In this document: one piece after another, positions 10,932 through 22,440 of the stretch | Layout of the letters: each line of letters starts with the position of its first letter | How positions within the stretch are numbered: the stretch's first letter is position 1 | Assembly: GCF_030272615.1 (NCBI RefSeq) | Contig: NC_081406.1 | Location: 482,827,900 to 482,887,899, forward strand | From: Cryptomeria japonica | Taxonomy: Eukaryota; Streptophyta; Pinopsida; Cupressales; Cupressaceae | Direction: 5' to 3' | Length of the DNA: 60,000 nt | Notes under the pieces: model-generated | The model's input: the letters and a program-made list of their open reading frames with translations, nothing else | What the model was told of the DNA's origin: nothing | Databases searched by the model: none | Made by a program: the position numbers and the translations under genes

Positions 10932-11813
10932 CTACATTTTCCTCTTTCATTCGATATGACGGAAAAAGCGTGGAAACTATACTCAAGCATTCAAGCATTC
11001 AAGCATTCTTTCAAGCAATTGATCATTCTAAGTCTCCATTCAAGGCTAAGTGTTGCATTCAAGACAAGGATTCAACCATTGAAGAGGAGATCACATACTA
11101 CATGCTACATACAACATACAACATACAACAAACAACAACATCTATACCTTCGCACATAAGGATACAAACATCCTTACAACAAGGTATTAGTACTTGTTTT
11201 ACATTACATACATTTACATTTACAGCATTTCTCATTTCTTGGTTAATTCCAAAACTGGGGTTTGACCTAAGGGCAAACCCCTAATCCCTAACCCCCCAAT
11301 CGCCTTCGCTTTTCTATGTGTAGGTTGCAGGTACGCGGCTGAAATTGAAGATCTGGAATCCTTGTGCAGAGACAAACAGATCCCCCTTCGTTTCGCGGAT
11401 TTTTCGGAGGACCGTGTGCACGCCGGGCGCCATCGTCCCGTCAACTTTTGCTCAAATTTGCAGGACAGCGCCATATCAACATTTTACTGCTAATTCTAGG
11501 TCCACAGCTTCATCCTATATCCCTATCTTAGTTTATAAGCGAATCTTTGTCACTTTCTATGCATTCCTAGCTTAATTCTTCTATCAACATTCTTTACAAA
11601 AGAGGGTAGCCTTGCTGTCTTAACCCTTGAAACACATTTAGCATCCATTCTTGCATTGTGTGGGATTGGATCTTGTGGGTTTCAACCCCTCTTTTGAATG
11701 TAAAGTCTCTCCCCTAAGTGAAAACCATCAACCCTAGTGAATCTCCCTTCTCTCTCCTTGGAGTTGGAAGAGGGGAGAGCAACTAGGGTTCGATCGCGAT
11801 TTTCCGCTTTACA

Positions 11814-12090
11814 CTTCCATGCATTTTTCTTACAAATAATTTACAAGATCTCATACTCATATATGAGTCTTATTACATTTTGCCTTGTCGGCTTATAAAA
11901 AGATTTTACAATTAAATACAATAAACAAAATCCTGTCGGCCAGGGTGCTGGTAAACATCTTTTGCCACTACCACTGCCGGTGTTTATGCCTATGTCGATG
12001 CCTGCCGATGCCATAGGATTGTAAGGTTTCCATGAATGACAATACATTCAATCACCTGCAATTTCTCATTGGAGTGTGCATTTTCCAACA
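11814..12090 (-). repeat. 5' LTR of element B, remaining part
   Basis: Matches positions about 5167-5442 of the left LTR and ends in CCAACA, followed directly by the TSD GTGAG (12091-12095). Confidence 0.88.
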
Positions 12091-12095
12091 GTGAG

Positions 12096-12302
12096 GTGTC
12101 TTGGTTTAGGGGTTGAGTATATAGGAGTAGGAGTTTCCTTGAGAAACCAAGTTGTCCTGAGTGGATTGATCCTGGACAAGCTTAAGAACCTTTGGAAGGT
12201 TGGAGATATTGGACCATTGGATGGTGCCAAATGTTAATCCATCAAGAAGCCAAGGAAATTGCTCATTAACACCAAACCCTCTGCATCAGGTATGATGTAT
12301 GG
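12096..12302. other. Unassigned flank right of element B
   Basis: No gene or LTR edge recognised. It continues the target of element B and runs into the gag remnant at 12303. Confidence 0.4.
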
Positions 12303-14060
12303 ATGTCAATTGTAAATGGTCCCTCTAGACCGGTCAGTCCTCCCACCGGTCCTGGAGTAGATAGAAGAAATGAATGTAATGATGAAGTAATGAAGGCTAT
12401 ACTTAGTGGTCTTCCTAATGATTTTCCCTCACACGTGGACAGATGCAAATTGGAAAAAATCTTATGGGACAGATTGAAGAAGCTTTATCGAAATGAGCCT
12501 ACCACTGCATAACTAGTTTGTGAGAGAAAGAAGAGAAAAGTGTCACATGGGTTTGTAGATGAAGATAGATTTGTTAGCAACAACAATGATGAAGATGAAA
12601 CCCATCTCTTCATGGATCAAGAGACAAAAGGTGAGATGTAGACATCAGAAAGTGATCATGCAGATCAATCCTACCAGCAAGATGTGTTTGTCAGTGATGA
12701 TGAAGATGGAGAAGAAGATGAAGCAGAGGTAGATCTCGAAGGAGAATTGGTAAGTTCTCTTGATGAACTCAGTAGAGTCAGAAAATAATATAATATGTTC
12801 AATAATGTTGTTGTTGTGGAACAAAACTGGTTGATCAAATGTCTTGAAAAATCTAAGGAATGTATCTTAGAGTTGAAGACTCAACTTGAAGACACCAAGA
12901 AGTTCAAGTGCAAAGATCTTGAGTTTGAGCTGGAGGCAAAATACAAAGAATATAAATAGTTAGAAGGAGAAATAGAGAATCTCCAAAGAGGCCTTGAGAA
13001 ATGTCAGGATGAGCTCAATGTGAGGATCCAGTTTGATGGTAGCAGTGATTCCTTGGATAAAATGTTGAAGAAGCAAAATCATTCCAAGGATACTGAAGGA
13101 TTAGGATGTGGTGCTAGTGAATGCTCCACCAACAAAAATATCTCCCACAAAGATATTTAGTTTGTCTCCTCAAATGGAGATAATAAGGGATAGAACTTCA
13201 CTATCCAAAAAACTCCTAGGAAGAAGGTTGATCTAACTACAACTAGTGAGGATATGAAGCTAAAGAAGACCAGTGCTACTACAAGAAGGAACAAAACTGA
13301 TCTAAAAGGAAAAGGAAAGGTAAGAGAAGAAGGCTTCACCAGAAGTATGAACTTGAGAGGACAACCTAGAAGACCTCCAACCAGTAGAAGACAAATAAAT
13401 GTTGCTTCCCACAAGACAAAGCAAGTGTGGAAGAAGATGGGATCAAATGTAAGAACTAAAAAGAGTGGACAATCCAAGATCCATCCCTGGAGAAACAAAA
13501 ATTGAGAAGCCAAACCGGTAAGATCTCCTCATGCATGGTAGAATAAATTTGTAAATTATGAGCTCCCTTTCTCTAGTTATTGCTTTGCATGCAAAAATTA
13601 TGGCCATAGGGAAAATGAATACAAAAAGAGGTCTAAGAATAGACAGTGTTTTTTATAGATATAACAATCTTGCCTCTCAAAGATGTAATGCTTTTGGCCA
13701 TATAAGTCATGATTGTAGAAAGAAGAACTTGTAGTCACATAACAATCGGTGTAGTAGCTATGCTCAGTATGGAAGTGGTTATAGAGCATATGATAATCAA
13801 AGTGTTGCATGGAACAAAAGGAGAAGTGTTCCTGTAAGATCAAGAGGTCCACTGCCACCATCAATTGGTTACAATAGCATGACTAGAAGAAGTTGGTCTA
13901 ACTGGTTTGATAGAAGGTCCTCCAGTCATGTGTTTCATAAGAACACAATTTGTCTCTACAGAAAGACATGTTGTAGAATCTGGTAGAGCAAGGACAAATC
14001 AGCAAAAGAAGGTAAGACCTGCTCCTAAGACTGCAAATGAGAAGATCAGGGAGATTAAGT
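12303..14060 (+). pseudogene. Copia-type gag remnant of element I
   Basis: The start resembles the copia capsid domain (DEVMKAILSGLPNDF, then CKLEKILWDRLKKLYRNEP, 12380-12500). An acidic segment and a coiled coil follow (about 12800-13060), then a basic region (13200-13500). One knuckle reads CFACKNYGHRENEY (13581-13622, last Cys lost) and a second broken one, CNAFGHISHDC, is near 13690-13735. Many stops and frameshifts, so it is dead. The Gag C-terminal tail KKVRPAPKTANEKIREIK is near 14005-14060. The order capsid, coiled coil, knuckles suggests that the family ORF1 of A, B, G and H derives from the back half of such a Gag. Confidence 0.7.
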
Positions 14061-15430
14061 AGGTATGGAAGAATAAGGAAGAGAATAGAACCATGGACCA
14101 ACACTAGGCATTCAATGCATAGGTGATATCTCCTAGGGCTTAAAGGAGATGAAAGACTCGAGGGGAGTAACACATTGACCATATTATTCACCCCCTTAGT
14201 GGAAATGGATGAATGAAAGGACAAGTTGTTTTCGGTATAAAGAAAGAAGATGAGATGGCACTGTGTGTAGTTGATGCTTTGGCTACACATCTATAGATGA
14301 AAGATGGATTTCTTTTGCATGTGTCAGTGGATGGTTCAAATTTCTATTGGAACTAGAGGCACTTGACACAAGAAGACAAAGGTTAGAGGAAGATGCTCCG
14401 GTCGAGATGTTGATCCGGTTTAGTAAACTGGTATATGCAGTATGTTAACTAGTATGGACATTGACTGATAGTGCAAGTTATGTAAGTCAATGTGTTTCAG
14501 GATCATTGCAATAACTCCATTAGCATGGATTGTGGTGATTATGTCTTAGGTGATATTGGAAAATACTTGAATGACATGTGTTGGCCCCATAGTAGATCAT
14601 ATATGCATGCATCATTTTGATCTAACCAGTTTGATATTTTGGCATGATAGTGATGTGGTATGGCATTGTGTTCATATAAGATCATGCCATAAGTTGTGAT
14701 GGATGTAATAGAGCTATAAGATCGTCAGTTGATCAAATATGCATAGCTCAACCAGTATAAGGTGCAGATTGGAGCTCTGGTTTAGAACCTAAGAGGCATT
14801 GAAGACCTGAGATCTATGGCTCAGAGGGAGTTCAAAGCAATATCTTATGATTGGTATAAGACATGTTGGACACAAGGTGAGCTTAAGTGTCTGTCTTTCA
14901 CTACCGACCATCAATTGAAAGGAGTAGTTGTGTTGCCCACTGGGAGATAGATCTACAAAGGAAGAGAAAAAGTCCTCATGTAATTAGTTGTGAACAAAGA
15001 GGGATAGTTACCTTCACAGGGGGAGGAAATACGTTTGGTATCAGAGAGGATACAAATGATATCAAATTGGTATCAGTAAATTGAGATCATAATAAATTTC
15101 TGCATATCAAAAGTGGAGATGATGCAGTCTTCCAGGGAGGTAAGTGGAATTCATTGACACATTTTTCCTACAATTGGTATTAGACTTGTATATACAATTG
15201 GTATCCAGTTTGTATATATATTTGGTAGCTGATAAATTGGTGTCAGTTGGTATTTGAGCCCTCCATCTCAAGTGTTCTTGGTTGAGATGTTGCATAGTAA
15301 ATGGTCAAAAGAGAGAGAAGCAACCGGTAGAGAAAAGGGAGAGAAACTCTGTCAGTTCCCTTTGCCATTGTTGTCAAAGGGGAAGATAGAATTTATAGTA
15401 TGTCAGATACTACAAGTATTGACATCAATG
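14061..15430 (+). other. Internal noncoding region of element I
   Basis: About 1.4 kb with no protease, integrase or RT motif. A TTTGGTATCAGAGAGG near 15034 resembles a tRNA-iMet primer site but has no LTR end before it. A first G-rich tract (GTCAAAGGGGAAGAT, about 15376) precedes the polypurine tract. Confidence 0.5.
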
Positions 15431-15444
15431 CCAAAGGAGAATAT
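15431..15444 (+). promoter_or_regulatory. Polypurine tract of element I
   Basis: CCAAAGGAGAATAT directly before TGTTGGAATTG; preceded by GACATCAATG as in the other copia-like elements. Confidence 0.65.
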
Positions 15445-18108
15445 TGTTGGAATTGTGTTGTCATTGATGTCAACTGGTATAACATGGCAACCCGTATGAG
15501 AGATTGATTTGTATTGTTTGTATAGTTTTCATTGATGTCAACCAGTAATGGTGTCATTGATACAAAATTGTATAGCAAGTTACCGGTATAGCTTATCACT
15601 GGTAAGGAAGAGTACGTCAACCTACATTATGGTTATTGGAGTCACTAGTACATAAGTCAATGTTGGCTTGTGTTGAAGACAAGTATTGGAGACCATTATG
15701 GTATGACAACTGGTAAGTGATATGTTAGTAGTGCATTGCTGCCAAATAGAAAGCATATGATTAGTGAGCAAGTAGGGTGAACTAATGAAGAAGGATAGAC
15801 AACTGGGATGCATTTGGATGTCTTATTGCAGGACTCCCACCAGATGAAGAGGTTATCACAGGATGTTGATATGACCGATAGAGTTTGGACTGCTGCAAGT
15901 TAGTAAGGTAGACAAAGGGGATGTCTATCAGGTTATGTGTAGAAGATGTATTTTCTCACACAATGAGGTCATATATGTGCAATGCTGGAAGCAAAATGAA
16001 TGACAAGGATCCACTCCCACTAGTAAGTGGATCTTATCTCCAAATATGCATGGAATGTATCATAACCTTCTGAGAAAAGACAAAAAAGTAGAAGGCAAGT
16101 GATTGAAGGCTCACATAGGAGGAACTAGTGAAATACAAGGATGTCTAAAGTGTGTGAAACCAAAAATGTGCATCTAATCAGCTAGAATTGGCAAGTTGAC
16201 CCACGGGGACACCGAATCAAAAGTAAAAAAGTGATGGTTTCTCATTTTGACAAATCGGTTAAGACGTTGTCTGGGCTCATGAAGATGAAGGTAAGGTTGA
16301 GCAGCTGCAGACAAAGAGTGTGTCCATAAGACAGATGGAGGCTATTGAATATTGATGACATGGTGTCATCAAGGTGGTTACCAATAAGTATCTCAACCGG
16401 TAAGCTAACAAAGTGCAGAAGTGAAAGCCTCCTATCTAATGAAGATGAGGATGTGGTGGATTGGTATGTTTGGTGACAGATTAACGTGTTCCACTAGAAG
16501 AACAACAAAGTGTAGTTTTGAAGGTTGACTGGTTAGGGTATAACCAACTAGATTAGTGAACTGATAGGTGAACACCGGTTGTATGTTGTCAGTGGCTATG
16601 CCTAAACCAACATAGTGGCCTTAGCAGAGGTGGATTCCAAAAAAAATGACATGTATGACATAGGTGTCATGTATGTAGTGGTTGGTGAAATGTGCTTCAA
16701 TGAATTTGGTTATGGGTCGGTCAACATTAATGTTGACTGTAGATTGCACGGGTCAAGGACTGAGGCTTGTGGCTCGATGCAGATTGGAGATCTGAGTGAT
16801 GCGTTGATTGATGCAAATTGTACAAGTGTTGGTTGGATTTGGTGAATGGGACCATGAACTCATTCATCGTGGTTGACAAGTATAGACTGATAAAGAGGTT
16901 GTGTTTGCTAAATATGGCAAACATGTTTTGGATGAAATGGGATTGGTGGAGTTGATTGTTCTATTGTAGGTAGTCAATCTCTGGAAGGAGATTTGATTAA
17001 ATTTGGTTTGCCTTGAGGTCACTGAAGAAACCCTAGGTCACCAAAGGTTTGAATTTTGGTCATGGCGAGAAAACTCGGGTATAAATATGTCGACTAAAGA
17101 CCAAAGAAGATTGATGTTGTAGGCCAGATATTGAAGAAAAAAGAGTGAATGCACAACAAAGAGCCAACCAATCAAAGAGTTCATCAAAGATCAAGGTGAC
17201 TAAGTTCTTGAGAGAGAACCAGTAAGAAGAGCTAAATTGGAAAGGGTAAGGAAACCGATAGACTATCATTGAGACTAGCAGTGGTGAGAACCAGTAGTGG
17301 TAGAACCGGTATTAGTAGAATCGGTAAGAGGATAGTTGCTATGAGAAAATAAAAGCAGAGAGAAAGTGAGAAGATATAAAGGCTGAAATGGTGAGAGTGT
17401 CAAAGAAGATAAGACACAACATAGATTGAGCAGAGGAGAGATTAGAACCGACAAAAAGAAGAGTACCAATAGAGAAGAGGTAGATGATGAACCGGCAAGG
17501 TTGTAGAAAAGAATGAAGGAGAGGAGGATCAGAGTAAGCAGAGAACTGACAGAGAGAAGACCAGAGGAAGACCAATTGAGAAGAGTAAAATCAGAAGAGA
17601 AGTTGCAGAGGTTACAGGACACATTTGTAACCAGGTTATTAATTTTTTATTGATATATGATATTGTAATCATTGAGTTGGAGCTAGATGCAAGGATTGGT
17701 GCTCCTTGGGCTAGTGCCCTAAATCAGGGGTTAGTGCTCCTTGGTTTGGTACCCTAAATCAAGGGTTGGTGCTGCTTGGGTTGGTGCCCTAAAATCAGGG
17801 GTGGTGCTCCTTGGGTTGGTGCCCTAAATGTTGTAACTTTTGTTTTCATTGTGAGGATGGTTTGGAGTAGTAGACCCTACCAACATTTCTCAGTGATTTT
17901 TTTCCCATGTTGGGTTTTCCTCATACATCTAGTGTTATGTGATATTCCCTTTGTGTCTGCTTTCATCTTGATGTCCTCCCTTATCTCATCGGTATATTTT
18001 CCTTGTGTTTGAACTGCTAACTGATACACACCTTTTAGGAATTAAAAGGGTTAGGTTTGGAGACCACTGATTCACCCCCCCCCTCTTAGTGGAATATTGT
18101 GTTCTACA
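15445..18108 (+). repeat. Long 3' LTR of element I (about 2.7 kb)
   Basis: It starts TGTTGGAATTGTG after the polypurine tract and ends near GTGTTCTACA; the family motif TGATTCACCCCCCCC followed by CTCTTAGTGG lies just inside the end, as in the shorter copia LTRs. A TATA-like TATAAATA is at 17080-17087. The following bases are Ty3 integrase of D, so the right border is sharp. The length is unusual for copia LTRs (those here are 0.75-1.36 kb). No partner LTR is in the window, so the ends are not proven. Confidence 0.6.
17693..17829 (+). repeat. Tandem repeat, four units of about 35 bp, inside the LTR of element I
   Basis: Each unit reads approximately GGTTGGTGCTCCTTGG then GTTGGTGCCCTAAATCAGG. 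The units differ by a few substitutions and single-base indels. They lie downstream of the TATA box, so would be in the transcribed leader. Confidence 0.85.
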
Positions 18109-18904
18109 TTCAAATCCTCCAAATGTTTCTTAACCTGAATATGCAAGGCCTTCATGTGATCTCCAAATTCTTCTTCCTCTACACTCCTCTTGTCTTCACT
18201 ATTGATATCTCTCAATTCTGATATATCTCTAGGGTGTGCTCTGGTAACAATCTCAAAAGGTTTTCTTCTAGTACTCCTTTTCACTGAATTATTCTAGGAA
18301 AACTCTTCTTGTGCAAGAGTCAAATCCCAACTTCTGGTTTTCTTTCCAACTAACTATCTCAACAAATTCCCCAAGATCCTCTTTACTACCTTTATTTGGC
18401 CATCATTCTATGGGTGAAAAGTAGAACTAAATTTCAAATTTTTCCTCATCTTCTTCCAAATTGTTCTCGAAAAATAACCAACAAACTTAGTGTCTCTATC
18501 TAAAACTATGCTTCTAGGTAATCCATGCAATCTCAAGACTCCTTGAAAAATAGGTCAGCCACATGCACTGCATCTGATGTCTTCTTACAAGGAATGAAAT
18601 GATCCATCTTTGAGAATCTATCCACCACCACAAATATAGAATCATTCCCTCTCTATGTATTAAGCAATCTAAGTATGAAATCCATGCTTATATCCTCCCA
18701 AGGTGTTTCTAGTACTGTCAAAGGTTTATACAATCCCACATTCTGACTACTACGTTTTGCAACTTTACAAAATCTATAGCTTTGCACAAATTTCTTGACA
18801 TCCTTATGAATATGAGGCCAAATATAATGTTCACTTACCAATGCTACTATTTTGTCAACACCAAAGTGTCTAACTAATCCCCCACTATGATTCTCCTTTA
18901 TCAA
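18109..18904 (-). pseudogene. Integrase of Ty3 element D, C-terminal part
   Basis: The zinc-binding part ends in SYRFCKVAK, where a Cys is usual at the Tyr. The core shows MDFILRL (about 18670), DRDTKFVG (about 18510) and DGQIKVVKRILGN (about 18390). The catalytic Glu of the usual DGQTEVVN motif reads Lys, so strand transfer should be dead. The frame ends in HLEDLN at the border with element I. The preceding pol continues at 24690. Confidence 0.8.
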
Positions 18905-18909
18905 ATTCT
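18905..18909. repeat. Target site duplication ATTCT of copia C (left copy)
   Basis: ATTCT precedes the LTR start at 18910 and is repeated at 24685-24689 after CCAACA. Removing the insert rejoins a continuous Ty3 frame. Confidence 0.9.
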
Positions 18910-20142
18910 TGTTAAAATAATCAGTGGACAATTGAGAGGGGGGGTGAATCAGTTGTCAATAGATTATATTAATCAAACCACTTTATAACCTTTAAACCAA
19001 AGCACATAAGCATTGAATATCAGAATAGCAGAAACAGATACCGGTAAGCAATAAAACTTAAGAATAAAACAAAGAATTAACACAATGCAACCATACCACA
19101 TAACACCATGATTTGTACATGGAAAACTCGGTAAAGGAAAAAACCACGGTGGAAAGCCTACCCATAGTCAAATGATACTTGTATAGAAAGTATGTGATAC
19201 AATAAGGGGCATGCACATGCAGGAAGACACACTTTCTATAGCATTTTTCTCATTACAAAGGAGTCTCATTGACTACAGGGAGGTTATAACCACCTCAATA
19301 TAATTGGACAACAATCTAGAAGAATGAACTGCCACTGATAACATCTACCATGCCTGATTACCGTCCCAGTTAAGCTCATTACTGGAGGCCTTTGACCTCT
19401 TACATAAACCCAATTTGATCACCTATGATTGACCAAATCTCTTTCCTGAATGATATTACATTATTCGCACATTACATTCCTTTTTATGACCATGATCTAC
19501 AATGAGATATTACATCAATTTATACAAACCCTAAGGACTAAACCAATTAGGTCAGCCACCTAAAGATATTACAATAAGATCATTACATACATCCACATTA
19601 CAATGATATACCCTGTCATCTTTAGACCAAAACAACATTAACCAATCCATAAATCATCCCGGTAATGTGTAGAGAACACGTTACATGATATCGGTCCATA
19701 ACCTAAATAGGTACTAGACCTAATTTGGGTCCACCATGCCAAAGCGATGTCTCCAATCAGTGGAGGCATGAACTAAGATTACCTTTTGCATCCTAAATTC
19801 CATCTAGAAGCCGCACCAACACCACTTATGCATGATGTCAAATATTCTTAGTAAAATCTCTACCAGAAAAACCTTAAACCCTTACCAATATAGGCTTACT
19901 AGAGTGTATGATAGCATTCGATCATCAAGTCAATACCAACTGACCAAAACATACTCCAAAAAAACCAAACCAAACATATTCTATTGATCCAAACATGTTG
20001 ATAGTATCCAACTGATAGTCCCTTCTGCTGCTAACACTAGTAACCAAAATATGTTTGTTGGTAACCAACCATAACAGCTAGTGTTGACATCAATGAAAAA
20101 ACATCAATGCAACACATAATCAATTCCTTCATATTGCCAACA
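18910..20142 (-). repeat. 3' LTR of copia C
   Basis: 1233 bp, starting TGTTAAAATAATCAGTGG (first bases mutated against TGTTAGAATAGCC in the other LTR) and ending ATTGCCAACA. Contains CATGCACATGCAGG (19210-19223), a variant of the shared palindrome. Confidence 0.88.
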
Positions 20143-20157
20143 ATCTCCCCCTTTGGC
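20143..20157 (-). promoter_or_regulatory. Polypurine tract of copia C
   Basis: Minus strand TGCCAAAGGGGGAGAT abutting the LTR. A second tract, CTCCCCCTTTGACATC on the plus strand, lies near 20350. Confidence 0.85.
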
Positions 20158-20514
20158 ATTGATGGCAACACTAGATGTGAAAAAGAAAACATCTAAGTGC
20201 CAAGAAATGCCAAACATTTCTCATAGAAGATATAACAATGAAAAACTAAAAAATCCCAGCAAGTCCCCATGAGGAGTGCAGTCCAATCTGAAACTAATCT
20301 GAATCTCTCTCCCATATGACATATTATGACATTATTTTTTACATATAACTCTCCCCCTTTGACATCAATGCCAAAGATATGACATAGATATCAAAATGTT
20401 GTGAATCTCAAAGCTAACTACTCCCCCCGAGTAGCAGCACCACTACATCAATCTGAAGCAAAGGATAAAGTTGATGATGCATACCGGACTGATCCTCTCC
20501 TCCATCAGTTAAGT

Positions 20515-22330
20515 TTTAGCCAGAGGAATAGATGCCACTAACCTGTCTCTCAAATATTCAAATGATTCCTTAGACAACAGTTTAGTGAATATATCTACAA
20601 TCTGCTCTTTAGTGTTCACATAAACCAATTTGACTTCCTTTTCTTCCACCTTTTTCTTTATAAAGATATATTTTATTGATGTGTGCTTAGTCGTAGAGTG
20701 AAATATTAGATTCTTAAATATGTTAATAGTTGTAGAGTTATCACAATAGATAACTACCGGTTCACTGCAATTTACCTTGATATCCTTCAACATTTGCTTC
20801 ATCCACAAGACTTGAGTGCAATTAGTTGTTGCTGTAACATATTCAGCTTCTGCAGTAGATAAAGAAATGCGTGACTATTTTTTTTTGATCCATGAAACTA
20901 ATTTCTTTCCAAGAAAGAAAGCTCCACCAGAAGTGCTCTTTTGGTCATCAGTATCTCCTGCCCAATCTGAATTTGTATATGCACATAAAGTGAAGTTATC
21001 ATCTCTAGGGTACCATAAGCCATATTATGTTGTTCCTTGCAAATACTAGAATATCCTCTTTACTACACATTCATGATTTTATTTAGAATTACTTTGATAT
21101 CTTGAAACAATTCTTACTGCATTCATAATATCTGGTGGTCCGAGTTAGATATAACAAGCCACTAATCATAGACTTATACCTTGTCGAATTTACCAGTGCA
21201 GATGTTTCTTTGATACATAATTTCTCACTTGTCACCATAGGATTAATTAGCATTTGGAATTGTCCATACCAAACTTCTTCAACAATTCCCTTAGATACTT
21301 GGTTTGATAGATAAAAATGCCTTTATCAGTTTGTGTAATCTGCAAACCTAAGAAAAATCTCATCTCACCAATCATAGACATTTTAAATTCATTCTTCATA
21401 TTATTAGAGAATTCGATGCACAATTTATCTTAACCTCCAAAAATGATATCATCAACAAATACTTCAATAATTATAATATCATCATTAGTGATCTTATAAT
21501 ATAAATTACAGTCAGCACTGCCTTTAGTAAAACCAAGCTTCAAAAGACATTTATCCAACCTTTCATACCAAGCTCTAGGAGCTTGTTTCAATCCATATAA
21601 TGTTTTCCTTAACCTGCAAACAATATCTTTGTCATCTATCAGTGAAAAGCCATCAAGATGCTCAATGTATACTTCTTCCTCAAGTTCCCCATTTAGAAAT
21701 GCACATTTAACATCCATTTGATAGACCTTATAGTTCTTGTATGCTGCATAGGCAAGAAAAAGTCTAACAACTTCAATTATAGCTACTGGTGCAAATGTCT
21801 CACCATAATCAATTCCTTCCATTTGAGAATATCCTTTACAAACCAGTCTAGCCTTGTTTCTTACAAATTGAGCATCCTCATTTAGTTTATTTTTAAAAAC
21901 CCATTTAGTTCCAATAACATTCTTATTTTTAGGTCGGGGAACTAAAGTCCAAGTCTTATTCTTCTCTATCTGATCTAATTCATCTTCCATAGCCTTAAAC
22001 CAATGTTTATCTTTACAAGCTTCAATAACATATGCCAGTTCAATTTGAGAAATAAGACATACCTCTTCATTTGCCAGTCTTCTTCTTTTCATAACTCCCT
22101 TGTTCGTATCTCTAATGATTTGACCTTCAAAATGATTTAATCTTACATACCTTGGTGTCTTCTGAACTTCAAGTTCTCTATTCTGATCATCAGTCACAGT
22201 TGAATTTTCTTATTGTACTGGTGTAACTGTCTCAGTATATTCTACTAGTTGAGGCATTTCTCGATCAATTATGATCACTTCCACTGTCGGTTCCAGTTCA
22301 TCTTCCTTTAAATCATAGAACATCCATTCA
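20515..22330 (-). pseudogene. Reverse transcriptase and RNase H of copia C
   Basis: The intact RT block runs 22197-21430: TWTLVPRPKNKNVIGTKWVF, MEGIDYGETFAPVA, MDVKCAFLNGELEEEVY, LYGLKQAPRAWYERLD, then the polymerase active site FVDDIIFGG. After that the frame is broken (stops between 21430 and 20810). RNase H and the C-terminus resume at 20808-20509 (VIYCDNSTTINI, KHTSIKYIFI, QIVDIFTKLLSKESFEYLRDRL). The 255-codon RT stretch is one of the better preserved pol pieces of the window. The upstream linker (22200-22330) has at least one stop. Confidence 0.85.
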
Positions 22331-22440
22331 TTTCCATTGCCAGATTCACTAGTAGAGTTTCCTTCTAGTTCATCGTCTGAGTCATCACTTACTCCTTCAT
22401 CATCCGCTATGTAGCATAGATTTTTTTTCTTGAATCTATA

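Larger units (their letters stand above)
7777..11813 (+). mobile_element. 5'-truncated Tat-like Ty3/gypsy element with Gag-protease frame and 3' LTR
   Basis: From left to right: a Gag-protease open frame (to 9752), a noncoding stretch, a polypurine tract (10525-10540) and a 1273-bp LTR (10541-11813). The 5' LTR, leader and capsid region are missing. No RT, RNase H or integrase lies between protease and 3' LTR. The right edge falls in copia LTR sequence CTTCCATG, colinear with the left LTR of B, so it inserted into B's LTR and a later deletion removed its left end. Confidence 0.75.
10541..11813 (+). repeat. 3' LTR of Tat-like element
   Basis: A 1273-bp LTR with TGTAGCATCC start and CGCTTTACA end. 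It contains a GC-rich block of inverted repeats (about 10690-10800), a TATA box (10924), runs of CAAGCATT (about 10983-11010) and of ACATACAAC (about 11105-11135). It is flanked on the right by copia LTR sequence. Confidence 0.8.
4677..12090 (-). mobile_element. Element B: deleted non-autonomous copia-like LTR retrotransposon
   Basis: Both LTRs, the tRNA-iMet primer site (7726-7738), the polypurine tract (5443-5456) and the 5-bp TSD GTGAG are present. It carries ORF1 and the C-terminal third of ORF2, with no protease, integrase or RT, and belongs with elements A, G and H. The right LTR is broken by a truncated Tat-like element (7777-11813) that replaced about half of it. Without that insert the element is about 3.4 kb, against 6.4-6.8 kb for G and H; the missing part is mostly the N-terminal two-thirds of ORF2. 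Confidence 0.88.

Noticed and set aside
15030-15050. TTTGGTATCAGAGAGG resembling a tRNA-iMet primer site
   Set aside because: No LTR end (CA) precedes it and no gag follows; it lies inside element I before its 3' LTR.
17275-17622. Leu/Ser-rich minus-strand frame of 115 codons
   Set aside because: Antisense of a purine-rich part of the element I LTR; low complexity without motif.
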